Below are positions 25,399 through 34,976 of a DNA stretch of 64,000 nt, in pieces. The stretch's first letter is position 1. Each line of letters opens with the position of its first letter. This DNA is from Aminipila sp963524205 (GTDB taxonomy: Bacteria; Bacillota; Clostridia; Peptostreptococcales; Anaerovoracaceae). The DNA lies in NCBI GenBank assembly GCA_963524205.1, contig CAURED010000005.1, positions 62,001-126,000 of the forward strand, written 5' to 3'. The translations under genes were made by a program, and so were the position numbers. The notes beneath the pieces were generated by a model. The model was not told the DNA's origin. It made no database searches and was given only the letters and a program-made list of their open reading frames with translations.

Positions 25399-25561
25399 AT
25401 TCGCAGAAGGTCTTTTGCAAACTTAAATTCCAAATATTAGTAAAAATTAATCATTTGTTAGGATTTCCTTAGGAATTAAACAACTAAATATTAAAATTCA
25501 GTCAGTTTGTTTTTGGTATGATGTTCTTGTTTAAGTTAGAAATGATTAATGGAGGTATATT

Positions 25562-27034
25562 ATGAAAAAATGGATTGTGGTATTATGCATTGTTACTCTA
25601 GGATTTTCAGTAACAGGCTGTGGTCAGGAAGAAGATGCTTCACTAAAGCAATTGTTAAGTGAAAAATTGTCAGGTGAAATAACAGTGTCTTGTTACGATA
25701 CTATGCAGTATAAAGACTTTCTTGAGAATGCAGCGAAAACTTTTGAAAAAGAGAATCCCGGTACAAAAATTAAAGTGGAAAGTTTTGCTCCCATGCCGGA
25801 AGTAAAGACCATGGAAGACGGGAGTGTTATGACGTCAACAGTGGATGATGAGCAGAAACGCGCGGACTATATCAGTAAAATAAACACTGAATTGATGAGC
25901 GGGAAGGGTGCAGATGTTTTAGCAATGGATGTTCTGCCTTACTATAAATATGCAGATGGAGGTCAATTGGAGAATCTACAAAGCTATATGGATGCCGATA
26001 GCAATTTTGATATTCAAGATTATAAAAAAAATATACTAGATGCAATGAAATACCATAATGGTTTATATATTATACCTTTAGATTATACATTTGATTATCT
26101 TACATATGATACTTCGCTTTTTAACGAGAATGAAAAGCAAAGCCTGCAGAAAGGCAGCAAATATACATATAATCAGCTGATCGAAGCAGGGATAGAACCT
26201 TTTCAGCGGGCAAATGCAAATGTGGACGAACCAATCAGAATGTTTGAAAAAATTGCGGATTATGGCATGTTAAAAGAGCTTATGTTTTTGAATTATGACA
26301 AATATATTGATATGGAAAATAAAAAAGTAAATTTTAACGACGGAAGCTTTGTCAAACTATTGGAAACAGTAACAAAATATGGAAAAAATGGCTATTTGAG
26401 TCCCCAAATAGATTATAACAATTTTTCTATGGAAGATTATCAAAAAATGAAACAGCAGAAGGCTTTCTATAGAACAAAGGACAATTTATTTCTATTAAAC
26501 GAAGCTTTTAAAAGCATAGGAGCAGATTCAGCCAGCCCTTTTAAAAATATAGATACAGGAGCAGGAGATGAAAGCCATGATAAAATACTGGGTTTAGTGG
26601 CAAATAAGAACGGAGATGTTAATTTCAAATATATGCAGGCATATGGAATCAACGCTAATTCGGAAAATAAAGCTCTGGCATGGGCCTTTATTAAATATAT
26701 CATGAGTGATGGAGTGCCGATGGCTGATTATAGTCTGCCAGTTAATAATTCAGCCCGTATGAAGAAAGCCAAAATTGATATTATGGGGTTGACATTTAGC
26801 AATAATACTATGGATCAAAGCAAGGAACTAACTGCGGAACAGAAAAAGATATATGATGTTTACACCAAATCAATAGAAAAATTCTCTGACGCATTAAGTT
26901 ACTATCCAATTAAGGATGAGACTATTAATAACATGATTAATAAAGAGGTGGATTGCTACTTTGATGGTTCCAAAACTGCGGAACAGGTTGCAAGCACTTT
27001 GCAGGAGAAAATAGAGTTATACTTAAATGAATAA
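25562..27034 (+). CDS. sugar-type ABC importer, solute-binding lipoprotein
   Basis: A 490-residue extracellular binding protein with signal sequence and lipobox VTGC (Cys20), then an SBP_bac_1-type fold (FEKENPGTKIKVESF, LMSGKGADVLAMDVLP, and the late NNSARMKKAK). Such proteins deliver sugars or oligosaccharides to ABC importers; the ligand cannot be read. GGAGGTATATT precedes the ATG. It is first of six overlapping or nearly touching genes. No regulator or glycoside hydrolase lies beside it. Confidence 0.9.
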   Translation: MKKWIVVLCIVTLGFSVTGCGQEEDASLKQLLSEKLSGEITVSCYDTMQYKDFLENAAKTFEKENPGTKIKVESFAPMPEVKTMEDGSVMTSTVDDEQKRADYISKINTELMSGKGADVLAMDVLPYYKYADGGQLENLQSYMDADSNFDIQDYKKNILDAMKYHNGLYIIPLDYTFDYLTYDTSLFNENEKQSLQKGSKYTYNQLIEAGIEPFQRANANVDEPIRMFEKIADYGMLKELMFLNYDKYIDMENKKVNFNDGSFVKLLETVTKYGKNGYLSPQIDYNNFSMEDYQKMKQQKAFYRTKDNLFLLNEAFKSIGADSASPFKNIDTGAGDESHDKILGLVANKNGDVNFKYMQAYGINANSENKALAWAFIKYIMSDGVPMADYSLPVNNSARMKKAKIDIMGLTFSNNTMDQSKELTAEQKKIYDVYTKSIEKFSDALSYYPIKDETINNMINKEVDCYFDGSKTAEQVASTLQEKIELYLNE

Positions 27035-27941
27035 ATTAGAAAAATTAAATAGATTACCTCAATTAAATAAGTCAAACAAGCGAAGTAAAATTATAAAAAA
27101 AAATCAAATTAATCCTGCAGTCTGCTTTCTATTTGCCGGATTTGTAGGATTAATTGTGTTTTATATATGGCCGTTTTTTGTGTCATTTGGGTATGCTTTT
27201 ATGAATAGACCGGTAAACGGCTCTTTTGTTGGATTTAAGAATTTTATCGATTTGTTTCATAACAAAGCGTATCTTCTGGCGCTGAAAAATACTGTAATTT
27301 TTATTAGTATCAGTGTGCCGCTGGGAATGTATTTATCTTTGATGGTAGCTATGCTGATTAACAGAGTAAAGAAGCAGAAAGAATTGTTTGTGTTAATTTT
27401 TTTAATTCCCCTTGTGATTCCATCAGGTTCCATGGTATTTTTCTGGAAAGCCTTGTTTATGAATCAGGGATATGTCAACGGAATACTGAACGCAATGGGG
27501 CTTGATGGAATTAACTGGCTGGAGACTTCGGCTGTACGGTATGTCATCGTACTGATTTTTATCTGGAAAAACCTTGGCTACAATATGGTTTTATTCATGG
27601 CAGGACTACATAACATTCCAAAGGAGCATTATGAGGCAGCAGCTGTTGACGGGGCAACTGGCGTTCAAACTTTCTTTTATATAACCTTACCTGGAATGGT
27701 ACCAATGATTATACTGGTTGCAATCATGTCCATCATCAACTCCTTTAAGGTATTTAAAGAAATATACTTGATAACCGGGAAATACCCTCATGAAAGCATC
27801 TATATGCTCCAGCATTTTATGAATAATATGTTCTACTCTTTAAACTATCAGAAACTGACAACAGCAACAAGTGTAATGGTCTTGATTATTACTTTGTTTG
27901 TTCAATTTTTGCTTTGGTTTGAAAGGAGGCATAGTGAATGA
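27027..27941 (+). CDS. sugar-type ABC importer, permease 1 (MalF-like)
   Basis: A 304-residue protein with six predicted membrane helices and the binding-protein-dependent permease EAA loop (EAAAVDGATGVQTFFYITLP, about residues 204-223), which docks on the ATPase. The first helix begins after a basic, Asn/Lys-rich N-terminus. Its start overlaps the lipoprotein gene by eight bases and its end overlaps permease 2 by four bases (ATGA). Confidence 0.92.
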   Translation: MNKLEKLNRLPQLNKSNKRSKIIKKNQINPAVCFLFAGFVGLIVFYIWPFFVSFGYAFMNRPVNGSFVGFKNFIDLFHNKAYLLALKNTVIFISISVPLGMYLSLMVAMLINRVKKQKELFVLIFLIPLVIPSGSMVFFWKALFMNQGYVNGILNAMGLDGINWLETSAVRYVIVLIFIWKNLGYNMVLFMAGLHNIPKEHYEAAAVDGATGVQTFFYITLPGMVPMIILVAIMSIINSFKVFKEIYLITGKYPHESIYMLQHFMNNMFYSLNYQKLTTATSVMVLIITLFVQFLLWFERRHSE

Positions 27942-28804
27942 ACAGATTACAAAATAAGCTTATTGTGGGAATACTGACTGCACTTAGTGTTCTGTTTATG
28001 ATTCCACTTGTGGTGACCATAACCAATTCATTTATGCCGGGAAATGACATCATATCTCACTATACTACATCACTTTCTGTTTTTGATATAGTCAGTGGGA
28101 TAAAGGAGAAATTTATAGACATACCGTTAATTCCAAGCCAGATTACCGCTTCACAATATAAGGAGATTCTGATTAACCAGCCTTCATTTTTAATTTTGCT
28201 GGCTAACTCTATTAAGATTACGGTGCCTGTGGTAATAGGAAATGTTATCGTATCTGTATTTACGGCCTATGGGTTTACAATTTGGACATGGAAACATAAA
28301 GAAAAAATATTCTTAATATATATTGTAGTCATGCTGATGCCGCTTCAGGCTGTTTTGGTGCCCAATTATATTGTGGCTGATAAACTTGGTCTGACAACTA
28401 GCTATTTTGCCATCATTCTTCCTGGGATATTTTCTCCGTTCGGTACATTTTTGCTCAGGCAGACCATGAAAGGAATACCTAAAGAATATTTTGAAGCTGC
28501 TCGGGTAGATGGAGCAGGTACGTTTTATATCTTTTGGCATATAGGGCTTCCCCAGATGAAATCTGGGATTGCAGCGTTATCTATGTTGGTATTTATTGAA
28601 TACTGGAATATGGTGGAACAAGCCATAATCTTTATCAAGGAATATTACAGAGAACCTCTTTCCGTATTTCTTTCTATGATACCTTCACAAAATGTCAGCT
28701 TGATTTTTGCGGTCTCTACGGTCTATATGGCATTGCCGCTTTGGTTTTTAACAATTGGACAGAAAGACTTGGAAAAAGGAATTGAGATGTCTGGAATAAA
28801 ATAA
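27938..28804 (+). CDS. sugar-type ABC importer, permease 2 (MalG-like)
   Basis: A 288-residue partner permease with six helices and the EAA loop EAARVDGAGTFYIFWHIGLP (about 186-205). ITNSFMPGNDI in the first external loop is typical of MalG-like proteins. GGAGG lies 6-10 bases before its start inside the previous gene. The next gene begins 19 bases later and encodes an adaptor protein rather than another importer part. Confidence 0.92.
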   Translation: MNRLQNKLIVGILTALSVLFMIPLVVTITNSFMPGNDIISHYTTSLSVFDIVSGIKEKFIDIPLIPSQITASQYKEILINQPSFLILLANSIKITVPVVIGNVIVSVFTAYGFTIWTWKHKEKIFLIYIVVMLMPLQAVLVPNYIVADKLGLTTSYFAIILPGIFSPFGTFLLRQTMKGIPKEYFEAARVDGAGTFYIFWHIGLPQMKSGIAALSMLVFIEYWNMVEQAIIFIKEYYREPLSVFLSMIPSQNVSLIFAVSTVYMALPLWFLTIGQKDLEKGIEMSGIK

Positions 28805-28823
28805 AAGTAAAAGGAAATATATC

Positions 28824-29936
28824 ATGAATAACAATGATCATGTAAAAGGAAGAATTAATGTTAAAGCAATGGGAGCAGTATTTATTATCTTAATCCTCAT
28901 TTTCACTTTTGTTTCAAAAACTGTTTATAACTATAACCTGCCTGTTGTCACGGCAACCACTCCAGTAAACGGAAAGCTGGATAAAACGGAAACGGTCAAA
29001 GGAATTGCAGAATGGGCGGATAAGGTAGAAGTATATACCGATACGGGAGGAAATGTGGAAGAGATTTATGTTAAACAGGGGGAGTATGTACGGAAAGGAC
29101 AGCCAATAGTCAAATTATCCTTATCAAAGGAGGAAATATCTAAAAATAGGGACAAATCTTATGAGCTTCAGCAGGTGGATATGGACATTAAGAATGCAGA
29201 AGATGATTGCAGTGACTTAAAAATACTATACGAGCAAGGAGCTGCACCGAAGAATGACTATGAAAAAGTAGATAGAGAACTAAAGGCACTATATATAAAA
29301 AAACAGAAGCTTTTGCTTGAATATCAAGACATTTCCAATTCTGGTTCCATGACAGTATATGCTTGGGATAATTTAGAGGTCTCAGAATTAGCGGTACATA
29401 AAGGGCAGAAGGTCAGCAGCGGGGAACTTGTTGCAAAATGCGGGGTGGTCCAAAATTTAAAAGTAAATTGCAATATTACGTTAGATAACAATTTTGTTAT
29501 AGGGGGAGATAAATGCAAGCTGGAAAACTCATCCCATTCTTTTGAGGGAACTGTTACTGAGATAAAAGCAGAAGAAGGAAAGAAAGCGGTATCCGTATTA
29601 ATTCAATCGGATAAAGTAAAAGCAGGAGAAACCTTCGATGTTAAATTTGAAAAGAAAAGTGCTGAATCTCATACACTTGTACCAAATGGTGCATTGAATA
29701 AGGATAGTGATGGATATTTTCTATATCAGATAAAGCAACGGGAAGGCATGCTGGGTAAAGAATTTTATGTAGAAAAGCTGAAAGTATACATCGGTGATAA
29801 TGATAATGAAAATACAATCATAACAAAAGGGATTACATTTTTTGAGCCGGTTGTATTACTTTGCAACAAAGAATTGTCAAAAGGGGATACGGTGATACTT
29901 GAAAATGAAGGTGATTTCTTTGCAGATAAAAATTAA
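28824..29936 (+). CDS. HlyD/MacA-like membrane-fusion (adaptor) protein
   Basis: A 370-residue protein with one N-terminal membrane helix (about 14-33), then two biotinyl-lipoyl-like halves (VEEIYVKQGEYVRKGQPIVKL, about 86; VSELAVHKGQKVSSGELVAKC, about 189) flanking a short coiled coil (about 110-165), and a beta-barrel region. This is the plan of adaptors that work with exporters such as MacB. AAAGGAAATATATC precedes the ATG. It is followed by a MacB-like permease gene, but the only ATPase in the operon is MalK-like. Confidence 0.8.
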   Translation: MNNNDHVKGRINVKAMGAVFIILILIFTFVSKTVYNYNLPVVTATTPVNGKLDKTETVKGIAEWADKVEVYTDTGGNVEEIYVKQGEYVRKGQPIVKLSLSKEEISKNRDKSYELQQVDMDIKNAEDDCSDLKILYEQGAAPKNDYEKVDRELKALYIKKQKLLLEYQDISNSGSMTVYAWDNLEVSELAVHKGQKVSSGELVAKCGVVQNLKVNCNITLDNNFVIGGDKCKLENSSHSFEGTVTEIKAEEGKKAVSVLIQSDKVKAGETFDVKFEKKSAESHTLVPNGALNKDSDGYFLYQIKQREGMLGKEFYVEKLKVYIGDNDNENTIITKGITFFEPVVLLCNKELSKGDTVILENEGDFFADKN

Positions 29937-30999
29937 GTCTATTTTGTGCCTGCTTGCAGGCACATTTCTGATAGGGCTGTTATTAATTACAATTTATGTA
30001 AATACGATGAATTGTGAGGATTTGCTTTTGGTAACGCCAACTTCATCAGATTCATCAGAAATCAGTGCTGAGGGGTTAGAAAAGATTAATGGAGATTTAT
30101 TCCTTTTGACTTATGAAATTGTCTCGAAAGAAAATCTGCAGGCTTTAAACGCAAATTATGATGTGGCATTAATAAAAACCAATTTTACCTATCCATTTAT
30201 TATGCATAAAAAGCTTCTGGAAGGTTGTTTTTTTACTGAGCAAGATCAAAAAGAAGAAAAAAAATCTGCTACTCTGAATGAAGTTGCTGCTTATGCAATG
30301 TTTGGAAATATAAATATATGTGGAAGTAAGATTAAAATAGGTCAAGATGAGTATACAGTTACTGGTGTTATTAATGATAAAAATGAAGAAAAAAGCGTTT
30401 ATATTCCAGCTTCCATCTCAGAGGAGAACCCGAGGGCATTTGTTGTTGGGTTAGAAGCAAATTTAACCAGGGAGCAGATTAAAAACCAATGTAAATCAGT
30501 AATGTCAGAAGAAAAGGGGTATCAATTGGTTTATTTTGGAGACTTGAGCCGGCTAGTTTATGGGCTGTTTTATATGGGATTGAAGCTAACAGTAATCAGT
30601 ATTTTTCTGATCCTTATTAAGAGAAGCTATTACAGTTTGCAGCAAAACATAAAGGATTACAAAAACTTATTTAAAAAGTACTATGCACGTGAATTGCTTC
30701 AATTTTATCCAAAAGAAGTATTGAAAACATTTTTTGTCTTAACCGAAATGATATTCATGATAATTTTGATTTTCAATCTTATCTTTAGTTCTATAGAATA
30801 TTTTCTATTTTGGCATGATAATACATGGATATTACAGCTAAACGACTCTTCAGCTTTTAGAATTCTTACTTCGACTTTAAGAACAAATATTTATTTATCA
30901 CTTTTCTTTATAGTAGGGTTTATCATTAATATTTGTTTGTTGCTGACGGAGACATTACATTTTTTAGGAGATAGAAATAATGGCAAAAATATTAATTAA
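29905..30999 (+). CDS. MacB/FtsX-like permease with extracytoplasmic core domain
   Basis: A protein of about 364 residues: one N-terminal helix (about 10-33), an extracytoplasmic domain with the MacB core-domain pattern (TLNEVAAYAMFGNINICGSK..YTVTGVINDKNE, about 125-165), then three C-terminal helices (about 220-240, 272-298, 330-354). This four-helix plan is that of MacB/LolC-type permeases in mechanotransmission exporters. It overlaps the adaptor gene by 32 bases. Start choice is uncertain: ATG 29905, GTG 29911, or TTG 29920, which has AAGGTGA six bases before it. Its end overlaps the ATPase gene by 20 bases. Confidence 0.72.
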   Translation: MKVISLQIKIKSILCLLAGTFLIGLLLITIYVNTMNCEDLLLVTPTSSDSSEISAEGLEKINGDLFLLTYEIVSKENLQALNANYDVALIKTNFTYPFIMHKKLLEGCFFTEQDQKEEKKSATLNEVAAYAMFGNINICGSKIKIGQDEYTVTGVINDKNEEKSVYIPASISEENPRAFVVGLEANLTREQIKNQCKSVMSEEKGYQLVYFGDLSRLVYGLFYMGLKLTVISIFLILIKRSYYSLQQNIKDYKNLFKKYYARELLQFYPKEVLKTFFVLTEMIFMIILIFNLIFSSIEYFLFWHDNTWILQLNDSSAFRILTSTLRTNIYLSLFFIVGFIINICLLLTETLHFLGDRNNGKNIN

Positions 31000-32065
31000 A
31001 AATTTAAAAAAATTTTATCCTGGCAATGTTACAGCGGTACATAATTTTAATTTGGAGATAGAAGACAAGGAGTTTATCGTCATGGTGGGTCCTTCAGGCT
31101 GTGGAAAATCAACTATGCTACGAATGATTGCAGGGCTGGAGGAGATCAGTGAGGGAGAATTATATATAGGTGATAAACTGGTAAATAATGTGGAATCAAA
31201 GGATAGGGACATTGCAATGGTGTTTCAAAACTATGCTTTATATCCACATATGACGGTATTTAAAAACATGGCCTTTGGGCTTACTTTGAGGAAGATACCA
31301 AAAGAAGAAATCAATAGAAAGGTTGAAGAAGCGGCTAAAGTTTTGAGTATTGAAACTCTTCTTAACAGAAAGCCCAAGGCTCTTTCAGGCGGCCAGCGTC
31401 AGCGTGTTGCACTGGGGCGTGCTATGGTAAGAAATCCTGAAGTTTTTCTACTTGACGAGCCTCTTTCAAATCTGGACGCCAAGTTGAGAAATCAGATGCG
31501 TACAGAGATTCTGAAGCTGCATAAAAAACTGGGAACTACTTTTGTGTATGTTACTCATGATCAGACAGAGGCCATGACTATGAGTGACCGCATGGTGGTA
31601 ATGAAGGATGGATATATTCAGCAAATTGGTACGCCCCAGAATCTATACAATAATCCGTGTAATGTGTTTGTGGCAGGTTTTATTGGTACTCCACAGATGA
31701 ACTTCTTCAGTGGGAGGATTGCTAAAAGAGAAGAACAATATGTGGCTGAGTTTCAAGGAAATCAGATTGCTCTTCCTCAGTGCAAACAAGAAAACCTGGT
31801 TCAATATGAGGGAAGAGAAGTCGTGTTAGGCATTCGACCTGAGGATGTTTTAGTTCAGAATGCAGGCAGTAATTCTATTGCGATGAAAATAGAGTTAGTT
31901 GAACATATGGGTTCCGAGATGCACCTGCACTGTACTTTAAGCGAAAACAAGTTTATTGTGAAGACACAGGTGAATGAGGGACGCATGATTGGCAGTTCTG
32001 TTTATATGACATTGAGAGAAAATAGATTGCATATCTTTGATAAGGACACAGAAATGACAATCTAA
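30980..32065 (+). CDS. MalK/MsmX-type ABC ATPase
   Basis: A 361-residue ATPase: Walker A GPSGCGKST (about residue 37), signature LSGGQRQR (about 134), Walker B EVFLLDEPLSNLD, H-loop YVTHDQ, then a C-terminal TOBE-like regulatory region (about 240-355, VVLGIRPEDV). This is the usual energiser of sugar importers and would bind the EAA loops of the two MalF/MalG-like permeases. It is the last gene of the operon. MacB-type exporters normally use a short LolD-like ATPase, so whether this enzyme also serves the MacB-like permease is open. Confidence 0.93.
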   Translation: MAKILIKNLKKFYPGNVTAVHNFNLEIEDKEFIVMVGPSGCGKSTMLRMIAGLEEISEGELYIGDKLVNNVESKDRDIAMVFQNYALYPHMTVFKNMAFGLTLRKIPKEEINRKVEEAAKVLSIETLLNRKPKALSGGQRQRVALGRAMVRNPEVFLLDEPLSNLDAKLRNQMRTEILKLHKKLGTTFVYVTHDQTEAMTMSDRMVVMKDGYIQQIGTPQNLYNNPCNVFVAGFIGTPQMNFFSGRIAKREEQYVAEFQGNQIALPQCKQENLVQYEGREVVLGIRPEDVLVQNAGSNSIAMKIELVEHMGSEMHLHCTLSENKFIVKTQVNEGRMIGSSVYMTLRENRLHIFDKDTEMTI

Positions 32066-32087
32066 AATTCAGGCTTATGCCTTAGGT

Positions 32088-33416
32088 TTACAAATACTGA
32101 TATATTTTTCTATATCTAATTAAGAAAAATAAGCTCATTATAACGGATAGCCCTTCAGAAATGGTGACAGCAATCCATGCCCCAGTGATTCCAATTAGGG
32201 ATGGAAGCAGAAGTAATCCCGCTGAAAGAAACACAAAGGTTCTTAAAAAAGATATAATTGCAGAGATTTTACCATTTGAAAATGCAGTGAACAAAGCTGA
32301 AGAAAATATATTAAATCCTGAGAAAAGAAAGGATATATTATAAAGCATGAATCCACTCATTGCCAAGGTAAACACATTACTGCCCTTGTGTGCAAAAATG
32401 CTAGTTAAGTAAGGAGCGCACAAGGTAGAAGAAATATATATTATTACAGAACAAGCCAGTACAAAAGAAATACAGTATTTAAAAATTCTTTTTATTTGAG
32501 CAATGTTCTGACTGCCGTAATTATAGCTTATAACAGGAGAAACGCCCATTGAAAAGCCAAGTAATGCCGCTTTAAGCAAGAAATCTACATAAAGTAATAT
32601 AGTAATAGCGGCAACTCCATCTTCCCCAAGATATCTAAGCATAATAGCATTATATAAAAAGGTTATTACCGCATTGGATAGCTCTGTTACCATCTCTGAC
32701 GAACCATTTGCACAGCCTCGAGCAAGTATCCCCATATGTATTTTTGTTTTTACAAAATATAAAGTTCCTTTTCGGTTCAGAGAAAAATAAAACAGTCCTA
32801 CTAAAGAGGGAACCATAATTCCTATGCCTGTGGCTAAGGCTGCCCCACTTATACCCATGTTCAATGGAACTATAAAAACATAATCAAGAATGATGTTAAG
32901 ACAACCACCAACCATAGTAAGTCCAAGCCCAAGATGTGGATTGCCAGCTGTTATAAATAAATATTGAAAAATCATTTGTAATATTGTAGGAGTTGTAAAT
33001 AATAAAAGAGTAAATGCATAGTCGTAGCAATAATCCATTAATAGGTCATTTGCTCCTAAGAATTCTAGCATTGGCTTCATAAATATAGCGCCTAAAACAG
33101 TAAGTGTTATCCCTATAATTATACCTGCATAAACAATCAGGCTAAAGTTTTCTTTTGCTTCTTGAAATTTATCTTCCCCCATTTTTTTTGCAATTAATGC
33201 ACTGCCACCAGCGCCAAGCATTACACCGATGGCAATAACAGCGTTAAAAAGAGGATAAGCTATATTTAATGCTGAAAGTGCATTTGTATTTACGAATTTT
33301 GAAACAAAAGCACCATCTACAATACTATACATGGACATAAAAACCATCATGGCTATAGTGGGTATGGAATATCTGATAAGTGTTGTAAAGTTAAAATCTT
33401 TCTGTATATTGTTCAT
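32088..33416 (-). CDS. MATE-family multidrug efflux transporter
   Basis: A 442-residue protein with about twelve hydrophobic segments in two related halves. SIPTIAMMVFMSMYSIVDG at the start and GVMLGAGGSALIAKKMG (about residues 57-73) are MATE/DinF-type features. MATE proteins expel cationic drugs or metabolites using ion gradients. GGGAGATTTT precedes the ATG. It is convergent with the transport operon, separated by only 22 bases, and divergent from the rubredoxin/rubrerythrin pair. Confidence 0.92.
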   Translation of the reverse strand: MNNIQKDFNFTTLIRYSIPTIAMMVFMSMYSIVDGAFVSKFVNTNALSALNIAYPLFNAVIAIGVMLGAGGSALIAKKMGEDKFQEAKENFSLIVYAGIIIGITLTVLGAIFMKPMLEFLGANDLLMDYCYDYAFTLLLFTTPTILQMIFQYLFITAGNPHLGLGLTMVGGCLNIILDYVFIVPLNMGISGAALATGIGIMVPSLVGLFYFSLNRKGTLYFVKTKIHMGILARGCANGSSEMVTELSNAVITFLYNAIMLRYLGEDGVAAITILLYVDFLLKAALLGFSMGVSPVISYNYGSQNIAQIKRIFKYCISFVLACSVIIYISSTLCAPYLTSIFAHKGSNVFTLAMSGFMLYNISFLFSGFNIFSSALFTAFSNGKISAIISFLRTFVFLSAGLLLLPSLIGITGAWIAVTISEGLSVIMSLFFLIRYRKIYQYL

Positions 33417-33615
33417 AAAATCTCCCTTAATTTTTAGTATATATATAGAATAAACGATACAGTAACAATATAGTCAAGAAAAAATATTGAAAACAGAAAA
33501 TTTATTAAGATAATATTGACAAATATTGGTTTATAGAATAAGTTAGCATTAGAGAACAATATGTTAAAGAACTATAGTTAAGGTTTTGTAAAGAATGTAA
33601 GGGAGGATTAGTAAG

Positions 33616-34218
33616 TTGGATAACAGTGCACTATTTAAGATTGGTTACGGACTTTATGTTTTAACGGCAAGGGATGGAAATAAAGACAATGGCTGCATTA
33701 TCAATACAGTGATGCAGGTTACAAGCTCACCACTTGTTATTACTATAGGGGTGAATAAGCAGAATTACACGCATGACATGATTATGAGAACAAAAGAATT
33801 TAATGTATCAGTGCTGAACGTCAAATCTGAGTTTTCAATTTTTAAAAATTTTGGATTCCAGACAGGTAAAGATGTAGATAAATTTGCAGATTTTAAGGCA
33901 GTACAAAGAGCCGAAAACGGCATCCTATATATTACAGAAAATACAAACGCATGCCTTTCAGGAAAAGTGTTAGAGACTTTCGATTTTGGAACACATACAT
34001 TATTTAAGGCTGAAGTCGTTAATGCTATGAGCTTTTCTGACGAAGAGACGCTTACCTATAGCTATTATCAGAAGTATGTGAAGCCCGCACCAAAGGCTGT
34101 AGAAAAATCTGGTTGGAGATGTAAGATTTGTGGGTATATATATGAAGGAGATCCACTGCCAGCAGATTTTATCTGCCCGGTTTGTAAGCATGGAGCTATA
34201 GATTTCGAGAAAATATAA
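33616..34218 (+). CDS. flavin reductase-rubredoxin fusion (high-molecular-weight rubredoxin)
   Basis: A 200-residue protein. Residues about 1-155 are a flavin-reductase-like FMN-binding domain (YGLYVLTARDGNKDNGCIINTVMQVTSSP). Residues about 163-200 are a rubredoxin with both iron-binding pairs (CKICGYIYEG and DFICPVCKHG). It matches the Hrb protein of Moorella, an electron carrier for oxygen and peroxide detoxification in anaerobes. The start is TTG at 33616, preceded by GGGAGGATTAG. Rubrerythrin follows 26 bases later, so the two probably act together. Confidence 0.9.
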   Translation: MDNSALFKIGYGLYVLTARDGNKDNGCIINTVMQVTSSPLVITIGVNKQNYTHDMIMRTKEFNVSVLNVKSEFSIFKNFGFQTGKDVDKFADFKAVQRAENGILYITENTNACLSGKVLETFDFGTHTLFKAEVVNAMSFSDEETLTYSYYQKYVKPAPKAVEKSGWRCKICGYIYEGDPLPADFICPVCKHGAIDFEKI

Positions 34219-34244
34219 AGTTAAAGATAAAAGGAGAGAAGAAC

Positions 34245-34778
34245 ATGGAACTAAAAGGTACAAAAACTGAAAAGAATTTAATGGCAGCATTTTCTGGCGA
34301 ATCAGAAGCTAGAAATAAGTACACTTATTTTGCTTCAAAGGCTAAAAAAGAGGGATATGAACAGATTGCTGAATTATTTTTAAAAACAGCTGATAACGAA
34401 AAGGAGCATGCAAAGCTTTGGTTTAAAGCTCTGGGTGGATTAAATGATACAACTGCAAACCTTTTGGCAGCTGCTGAAGGTGAAAATTATGAATGGACCG
34501 ATATGTATGAAGGCTTTGCCAAGGATGCTGAAGAAGAAGGGTTTACTGCGTTAGCGGTTCAGTTCAGGGCAGTTGCTCAGGTTGAAAAGCATCATGAAGA
34601 AAGATATAGGGCACTGCTGAATAATGTTAAGACTAACACAGTATTTGAAAAATCAGAGGAAAAAGTATGGGAATGCCGTAACTGTGGACATCTTCATACA
34701 GGGAAAGAAGCTCCTGGAGTATGTCCAGTATGCAATCACCCGCAGAGTTACTTTGAAGTAAGAAAAATTAACTATTAA
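34245..34778 (+). CDS. rubrerythrin
   Basis: A 177-residue protein with a ferritin-like di-iron domain (ESEARNKYTYFA, DNEKEHAKLWF, VEKHHEERY provide the ExxH iron ligands) and a C-terminal rubredoxin-type site (CRNCGHLHTG, CPVCNHP). It reduces hydrogen peroxide in the cytoplasm of anaerobes, with electrons probably from the rubredoxin fusion encoded just upstream. AGGAGAGAAGAAC precedes the ATG. Confidence 0.95.
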   Translation: MELKGTKTEKNLMAAFSGESEARNKYTYFASKAKKEGYEQIAELFLKTADNEKEHAKLWFKALGGLNDTTANLLAAAEGENYEWTDMYEGFAKDAEEEGFTALAVQFRAVAQVEKHHEERYRALLNNVKTNTVFEKSEEKVWECRNCGHLHTGKEAPGVCPVCNHPQSYFEVRKINY

Positions 34779-34839
34779 TTGAGATTATATGCTCTCAAAT
34801 TTATAGAAACGTAAAAACATGGTAACATTTTGACCAGAA

Positions 34840-34888
34840 GCTACCCAATTTTTTTAGAAATTAAAAAAGTTGGGTAGCATATTTTATA
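34840..34888 (+). terminator. terminator after rubrerythrin
   Basis: GCTACCCAA (34840-34848) pairs with TTGGGTAGC (34870-34878); T-rich and A-rich inner arms extend the stem. ATATTTTATAT follows. It shares sequence with the next hairpin. Confidence 0.75.
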
Positions 34889-34929
34889 TAAAGTATAAAA
34901 AAGTGCCACAACTGGTAAGCAAAGAACCA

Positions 34930-34971
34930 AAAGCTACCCAATTTTTAATAAAATTGAAAAACTCGGTAGGC
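34930..34971 (-). terminator. terminator after the GNAT gene (minus strand), related to the previous hairpin
   Basis: On the minus strand CTACCGAGTTTTT pairs with AAAAATTGGGTAG and is followed by CTTTTGG. The plus-strand segment AAGCTACCCAATTTTT is shared with the hairpin 93 bases to the left. Confidence 0.55.
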
Positions 34972-34976
34972 GGAGT

